Shown: in pieces, positions 60,036-64,000 of the stretch
Position numbering within the stretch: position 1 is the stretch's first letter
Layout: every line of letters starts with the position of its first letter
Assembly (NCBI RefSeq): GCF_000308675.1
Contig: NZ_BAGE01000044.1
Coordinates: 62,001-126,000 of the forward strand
DNA from: Nocardia paucivorans NBRC 100373
Lineage (GTDB): Bacteria > Actinomycetota > Actinomycetes > Mycobacteriales > Mycobacteriaceae
Direction of reading: 5' to 3'
DNA: 64,000 bases
Notes under the pieces: model-generated
What the model saw: the letters and a program-made list of their open reading frames with translations, nothing else
Database searches by the model: none
What the model was told of the DNA's origin: nothing
Made by a program: the position numbers and the translations under genes

Positions 60036-61127
60036 ATGCCGGTGAGCGCTGTACGCACCCGAATTCGCACTGTTGTCCCGGGCAGGTCGCTCGGGCGGGC
60101 CGGTCGTCTGGTCGGCCGGTCCGTGATCGCAGCCTTCTGCGTGGCGCTGGGTGTTTCCGGTTGCGCCGGCACCCCGGACGACTCCGCGTCGATCGTTCGC
60201 ACCACCACCAAGATCGCGGGTGCCGGAGTGGTCGGGCTGGAGCGGGATACGTCCCGCGCGTGCGCATTGCCCACCCCGGCCGATCCGGCGGACGGTCCCA
60301 CCCGCACCGTCACCCACAGCGCGGGTGTTTCCGAGGTGCCCGCCGACCCGCAGCGCATCGTGGTGTTGGGGACCTCGGCGCTGGACGCCACCTGCGCCGT
60401 GGGTCTGTGGGAGCGGGTGGTCGGCGCCACCACGGTGCCGGGCCCGACCCATCAACCGTCCTATCTGGGTTACGGCGTGCTGGAGATCCCGGGGGTGGGC
60501 ACGGCCGAGGCCCCCGACCCGGCACGCATCGCGCAGCTGAAACCGGATCTTATCCTCGGGAAGACCCCCACCGACAGCGCCGGATACGACGCGCTGCGCG
60601 CCATCGCACCCACCGTTCTGGTCGGCGCACACGAGTCGTGGCGCGACGAGTTCACCGCGCTGGCGACCGCTCTGGGACGCGCCGGCGCCGCCGAGGCCGC
60701 GCTCGACGCCTACGACACCGAGGCCCGGGATATCGGCGACACCCTGCACTCCCGATTCACCCAGGCCTCGATGGTTCGGTTCACGGCCGACGGCGGTGAG
60801 GTCGTGGGCTCGGAAACCTTTGCCGCGAGTGTGCTCGCCGATGTCGGTGCCCACCGCCCGACCGCGCAGCGGGGACGTTCGTTCCCCCTCGACGAGGACG
60901 ACCCCGTGCAGGCCGAGGGCGATGTCATCTATGTCATGTTCGCGGACGAGGAGGGGATCGAGCACGGTAGGTCCGTGATGGAATCCGACCCCTGGCGCGA
61001 ACTCGGCGCGGTGAGCGACCAGCGGGTCTTCGTGGTGGACGACGCGCTCTGGCACACCACGGGTCCGACCGCGGCCCGGGCGCTACTCGGCGATATCGCC
61101 GAAACACTCAACGCCTACGGCGACTGA
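60036..61127 (+). CDS. fecB: Iron-siderophore/haem-binding lipoprotein FecB-like (Rv3044-like)
   Basis: A 363-residue substrate-binding lipoprotein. The signal helix [15 protein letters not shown] ends in lipid Cys43. The remainder is a type III periplasmic-binding fold: [28 protein letters not shown] (split), [14 protein letters not shown] and [32 protein letters not shown]. It captures ferric siderophore or haem outside the membrane. In M. tuberculosis fecB is also divergent from ctaD. Here it lies directly before an NRPS gene that could make a siderophore, but the synteny shows that the gene is core and the NRPS is added. Confidence 0.93.
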   Translation: MPVSAVRTRIRTVVPGRSLGRAGRLVGRSVIAAFCVALGVSGCAGTPDDSASIVRTTTKIAGAGVVGLERDTSRACALPTPADPADGPTRTVTHSAGVSEVPADPQRIVVLGTSALDATCAVGLWERVVGATTVPGPTHQPSYLGYGVLEIPGVGTAEAPDPARIAQLKPDLILGKTPTDSAGYDALRAIAPTVLVGAHESWRDEFTALATALGRAGAAEAALDAYDTEARDIGDTLHSRFTQASMVRFTADGGEVVGSETFAASVLADVGAHRPTAQRGRSFPLDEDDPVQAEGDVIYVMFADEEGIEHGRSVMESDPWRELGAVSDQRVFVVDDALWHTTGPTAARALLGDIAETLNAYGD

Positions 61128-61269
61128 CCCTGTCAACCACCCCTCGGGGTGTTGTTCGCCCACCTGTGGGTGAGGGCAGACCAGCGCTGTGGGGGCTGTT
61201 GTCGGCCCTTCGGTGGCGGGATTCTCGGAGATGCACCCACCCGGCATCCGAGATCCGAGGACATTCACC

Positions 61270-61731
61270 ATGCACATTCGGTCCGCATCGTTGCCCGCCG
61301 ACCTCCCCGACGTGACAACGCCCCGTCCGTTTCCCGAGGTCGATTCGAATACGGTGGTGGCGTCGAGCGCCGGCTGTGACCTCACCTATTCCGAATGGGA
61401 CCGCTGGTCCAATCGCCTCGCCCGCGTCCTACTGCGGTTCTGGGGTGAATCGGGCGGCCGCGTGGCGATCGCCATCGACTCGCCGATCGAACGGGTCGTG
61501 GCCGTACGCGCTGTCATCAAGATCGGCGGCACCCCGGTGTATCCCGATTCCGCGGAAACGTTCGCTTCGGACACCCGACTGGGTATCACCACCACGCAAC
61601 GGCGTGCGGAGCTACCCGAGACGATCGACTGGCTGGTGCTCGACGACAACACCATTCTCCGCCACTACCTCGCCGGATCCGACGCCCCACTTCCCGCGAC
61701 CGGTCATTCGGTGGCCCACGGAGCTGCCTGA
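61270..61731 (+). CDS. Stand-alone adenylation-domain N-terminal fragment
   Basis: A 153-residue protein that matches only the first 100 or so residues of an NRPS adenylation domain: LTYSEWDRWSNRLARVLLRFWGE aligns with LSYRQVDEYTNRLARALIAEGAG of the following NRPS (motif A1 region), and VVAVRAVIKIGGTPVYPDS with the A2 motif of that NRPS. The A3 core (TSGSTG-x-PKG) and everything after it are missing. It ends in a normal stop 48 bases before the NRPS. GAGGA lies 9 bases before ATG 61270; ATG 61231 and 61189 are alternatives. It cannot adenylate on its own; it could be a remnant of a domain duplication or a binding/regulatory module. Confidence 0.7.
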   Translation: MHIRSASLPADLPDVTTPRPFPEVDSNTVVASSAGCDLTYSEWDRWSNRLARVLLRFWGESGGRVAIAIDSPIERVVAVRAVIKIGGTPVYPDSAETFASDTRLGITTTQRRAELPETIDWLVLDDNTILRHYLAGSDAPLPATGHSVAHGAA

Positions 61732-61779
61732 TCATCGAAAACCACCCGCGCGATCCGAATCGGAACGTAGGACATCCCA

Positions 61780-64000
61780 TGGCACAGCCTTCTTCCCCGA
61801 CGATCGACACCGCATCCCACCTCCCCGACGGCGCTTTCGGGCTTTCGGCGGCACAGCGTGGTATCTGGTTCGCCCAGCACATCGCGGGCGATGTCCCCTT
61901 TTCCATCGCGCAGTACGTAGAACTGCGTGGCCCGATCGATATCGGCCTGCTCGAAGACGCCTTCCGCCGCGCCGGTCGCGAATTCGGCACCGGCTATCTG
62001 CGGCTGGTCGAGGTGGACGGACACCCCTTCCAGTACGTCGACCTCACCTTGCAGGATCGACTGCGCGTCATCGATCTGCGCGACGAACCCGACCCGGAGG
62101 CGGCCGCCCTGAACTGGATGCGCGCCGAGTACACCGCTCCGCTGGACCTGTCGACCGATCGCCTGGTGTGTGTGGTGATGCTGCGGGTCGGCGCGGACCG
62201 GTGGTTCTGGTACACGCGTATCCATCACATCGTGCTGGACGGGATGGGCGCTCATGTGATGATGCAGCGCACGAGCGAGCTCTACAACGCGGCGGTGGCG
62301 GGGCGGGAGCCGCCACCGACCCGGGCCGATGCGCTGCCGAAGATCGTCGAGGACGATATCGCCTATCGCGGTTCGCGCCGCTTCGCCTCCGATCGCGAAT
62401 ACTGGCGGGAGCATCTGCGCGGGATGCCCGATCCGGTGAGTCCGGCCGGCCGCGCCTCCACCGGGTACGCCCATCCGAACCTGGTGTCGGGCGCGCTGCC
62501 GGAGGAGACCGCGGCATTGCTCGGCTCGGTCGCGGAGGCGGCGTCCTCCGGTGTCGCGCCGACGATGGTGGCCGCGTTCGGGGCGTATCTGTCCGCGATG
62601 ACCGGCGCGCCCGAGGTGTCGTTGAGTCTGCCGGTGTCGGCGCGCACCACCGCGAGCCTGCGCCGCTCCGGCGGGATGATCGCCAATGTGGTTCCGTTGC
62701 GGCTGCGGTTGTCGCCGTCCACCACCGTGGGCGAGCTGATCCGGGCCGCGCAGGGCGAACTGACCGGCGCGCTGCGTCGGCAGCGTTACCGGCAGGAGGA
62801 TATAGTCCGCGATCTCGGGCTGCCGATGGACGAGACGGTGTCGTTCGGGCCGTCGGTGAATCTGATGATGGTGGACACTCGGATCCGGTTCGGTTCCGCC
62901 ACCGGGCGGCTGCGCGTATTGACCTCCGGGCTCATCGATGACCTGTTCGTCAACCTGTATCCGGGCGGGGACGGCGAGGCCACCCGGATCGATTTCCAGG
63001 GTCATCCGGAGTTGTACAGCGATGATGAACTGGCCGCTCAGCACCGTCGCTTCCTGCGCTTTCTACACCGGTTCCTGGAGGCGGGCCCGAAGGGGCGTCT
63101 GTCGGCGGTATCGGTGTTGTCCGAGGGCGAGTGGGCGCAGCTGGTGCCGGTTTCCGGTCCCGCGGCGGCCGAGGTGCGGACGCTGCCGGAGCTGCTCGCC
63201 GCCGGCGTAGCGCGCGACCCGAACGCGACGGCACTGGTGAGCGGCTCGACCACCCTGAGCTATCGACAGGTCGACGAGTACACGAACCGGCTGGCCCGGG
63301 CGCTGATCGCCGAGGGCGCGGGACCGGAGCACGGGATTGCGATCGCGATTCCCCGCTCGCTCGAATCGGTGTTGGCGACCATCGCGGTGGCCAAGACGGG
63401 GGCGGCCTTCGTGCCGATCGACCCGAACTATCCGGCCGATCGCATCGACCACATGGTTTCCGACAGCGGTGTGGTCGCGGGGGTGGCCGTGGCGGCGACC
63501 CGGGAGGTGCTACCGGCCACGGTGCGTCCGTTGATCCTGGACGACCCCGCCACCGAACAGGCCGTGGCCCGAGCGGAGACCGCCGCGATCGATGACACCG
63601 AGCGCCGAACCGCGCTGCGTCCGGACCATCCCGCCTATGTCATCTACACCTCGGGGTCGACCGGGCTCCCCAAGGGGGTGCCGGTAACGCATCGTGGACT
63701 GGCGAATCTGGTCTCGAGCATCGCGGCGGCCGCGGCGGTCGACGCGGACGCTGTGGTGGCGCATACGACGTCGCCGAGTTTCGACGTCTCGGTCGAGGAG
63801 CTGCTGCTCGCCCTGTCCACCGGGGCCACCCTGGTGGTGGTTCCCCCGGAGGCGTATGCGGGTGAGGAGCTGGCGCAGGTTTTGCGCACACATCGGGTCA
63901 CCCATCTGGACATCACCCCGGCGGTCGCGGGATCGCTGGAACCGGAAATGGTGCCGCAATTGCGCACGGTTGCCGTGGGCGGTGACGCTTTCCCGGCGGA
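61780..64000 (+). CDS. Nonribosomal peptide synthetase, N-terminal condensation and adenylation domains, 3' end outside window
   Basis: The frame from ATG 61780 is open to the window edge, giving at least 740 residues. A condensation domain comes first (about 18-450, GLSAAQRGIWFAQH at the start and catalytic HHIVLDG at 149-155). An adenylation domain follows (from about 480): LSYRQVDEYTNRLAR near 493, VAVAKTGAAFVPIDPNYPADR, and the core motif YTSGSTGLPKGVPVTH from residue 623; the frame ends near A5. A condensation domain at the very N-terminus means a starter-acylating C domain or a protein that accepts from another synthetase. Amino-acid specificity cannot be read because the pocket residues are only partly in view. 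A short in-frame gap with no T domain is seen. Product unknown. Confidence 0.95.

Noticed and set aside
59685..61055. N-terminal extension of about 460 residues to ctaD
   Set aside because: It is antisense to fecB, and the ctaD start at 59684 has a perfect ribosome-binding site and matches the family.
60036..64000. fecB plus NRPS as a dedicated siderophore cluster
   Set aside because: fecB lies beside ctaD in M. tuberculosis as well, so its position is inherited. The NRPS product cannot be judged from the part in view.

Overview
The window is high-GC actinobacterial DNA from a mycolic-acid-type bacterium, most likely Nocardia or a close relative. Three things point there: an EmbA/B/C-type arabinosyltransferase, a 6-O-methylglucose lipopolysaccharide (MGLP) gene set, and a DUF3558 lipoprotein in an ESX-like cassette. 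The gene order also follows, from memory, the Mycobacterium tuberculosis block Rv3011c to Rv3044 (gatA, gatC, ACT protein, ligA, metE-like, mnmA, iscS, acyltransferase pair, fixB/fixA, MGLP genes, echA17, nudix, ABC ATPase, serB2, ctaD, fecB). No rRNA, tRNA, insertion sequence, integrase or CRISPR array was seen.

Region by region. 1-748: end of a penicillin-binding-fold lipoprotein cut by the window edge. 876-10271: a signalling block with two transmembrane Ser/Thr kinases (one with an altered catalytic loop), two NarL-type two-component systems (one kinase gene carries an apparent frameshift) and an orphan MacB/LolD-type ABC ATPase. 10437-11626: a membrane-anchored phospholipase A2-like protein and an SRPBCC protein. 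11685-21964: core translation and DNA genes (gatA, gatC, ligA, mnmA, iscS), interrupted by a small membrane protein and a COG1106-like AAA ATPase. 21965-27183: accessory insert with a solitary EgtD-type methyltransferase overlapping an MFS exporter, a secreted His-rich repeat protein and endonuclease V. 27050-29014: PlsC and OlsB-like acyltransferases. 29263-41374: second accessory block with type II NADH dehydrogenase and a divergent LysR regulator, the ESX-like cassette, a GDSL hydrolase, a Pro-rich membrane protein, the arabinosyltransferase and an SDR. 41581-52577: electron-transfer flavoprotein genes and the MGLP cluster. 52657-61127: lipid, nucleotide, serine and respiratory genes. 61270-64000: a stand-alone fragment of an adenylation domain, then the start of a nonribosomal peptide synthetase (NRPS) that runs off the right edge.

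How the genes work together. IscS and MnmA supply and use sulfur for tRNA 2-thiouridine. GatA and GatC are two of three subunits of the Gln-tRNA amidotransferase. The methyltransferase, GH57 enzyme and glucosyltransferase at 43545-47169 overlap each other by four bases and form a polysaccharide-building operon. EtfA/EtfB probably collect electrons from acyl-CoA dehydrogenases, and a perfect 22-bp palindrome lies between their promoter side and the MGLP operon.

The most interesting features are: (i) the EgtD-plus-exporter pair with a full set of histidine-binding residues but no egtABCE neighbours; (ii) the stand-alone adenylation-domain N-terminal fragment before the NRPS; (iii) the palindrome filling the promoter spacer in front of the His-rich secreted protein; (iv) the AAA ATPase inserted in a core gene block; (v) the HRD-loop substitutions in the first kinase; (vi) two perfect intergenic palindromes (43468-43489 and 59735-59756).
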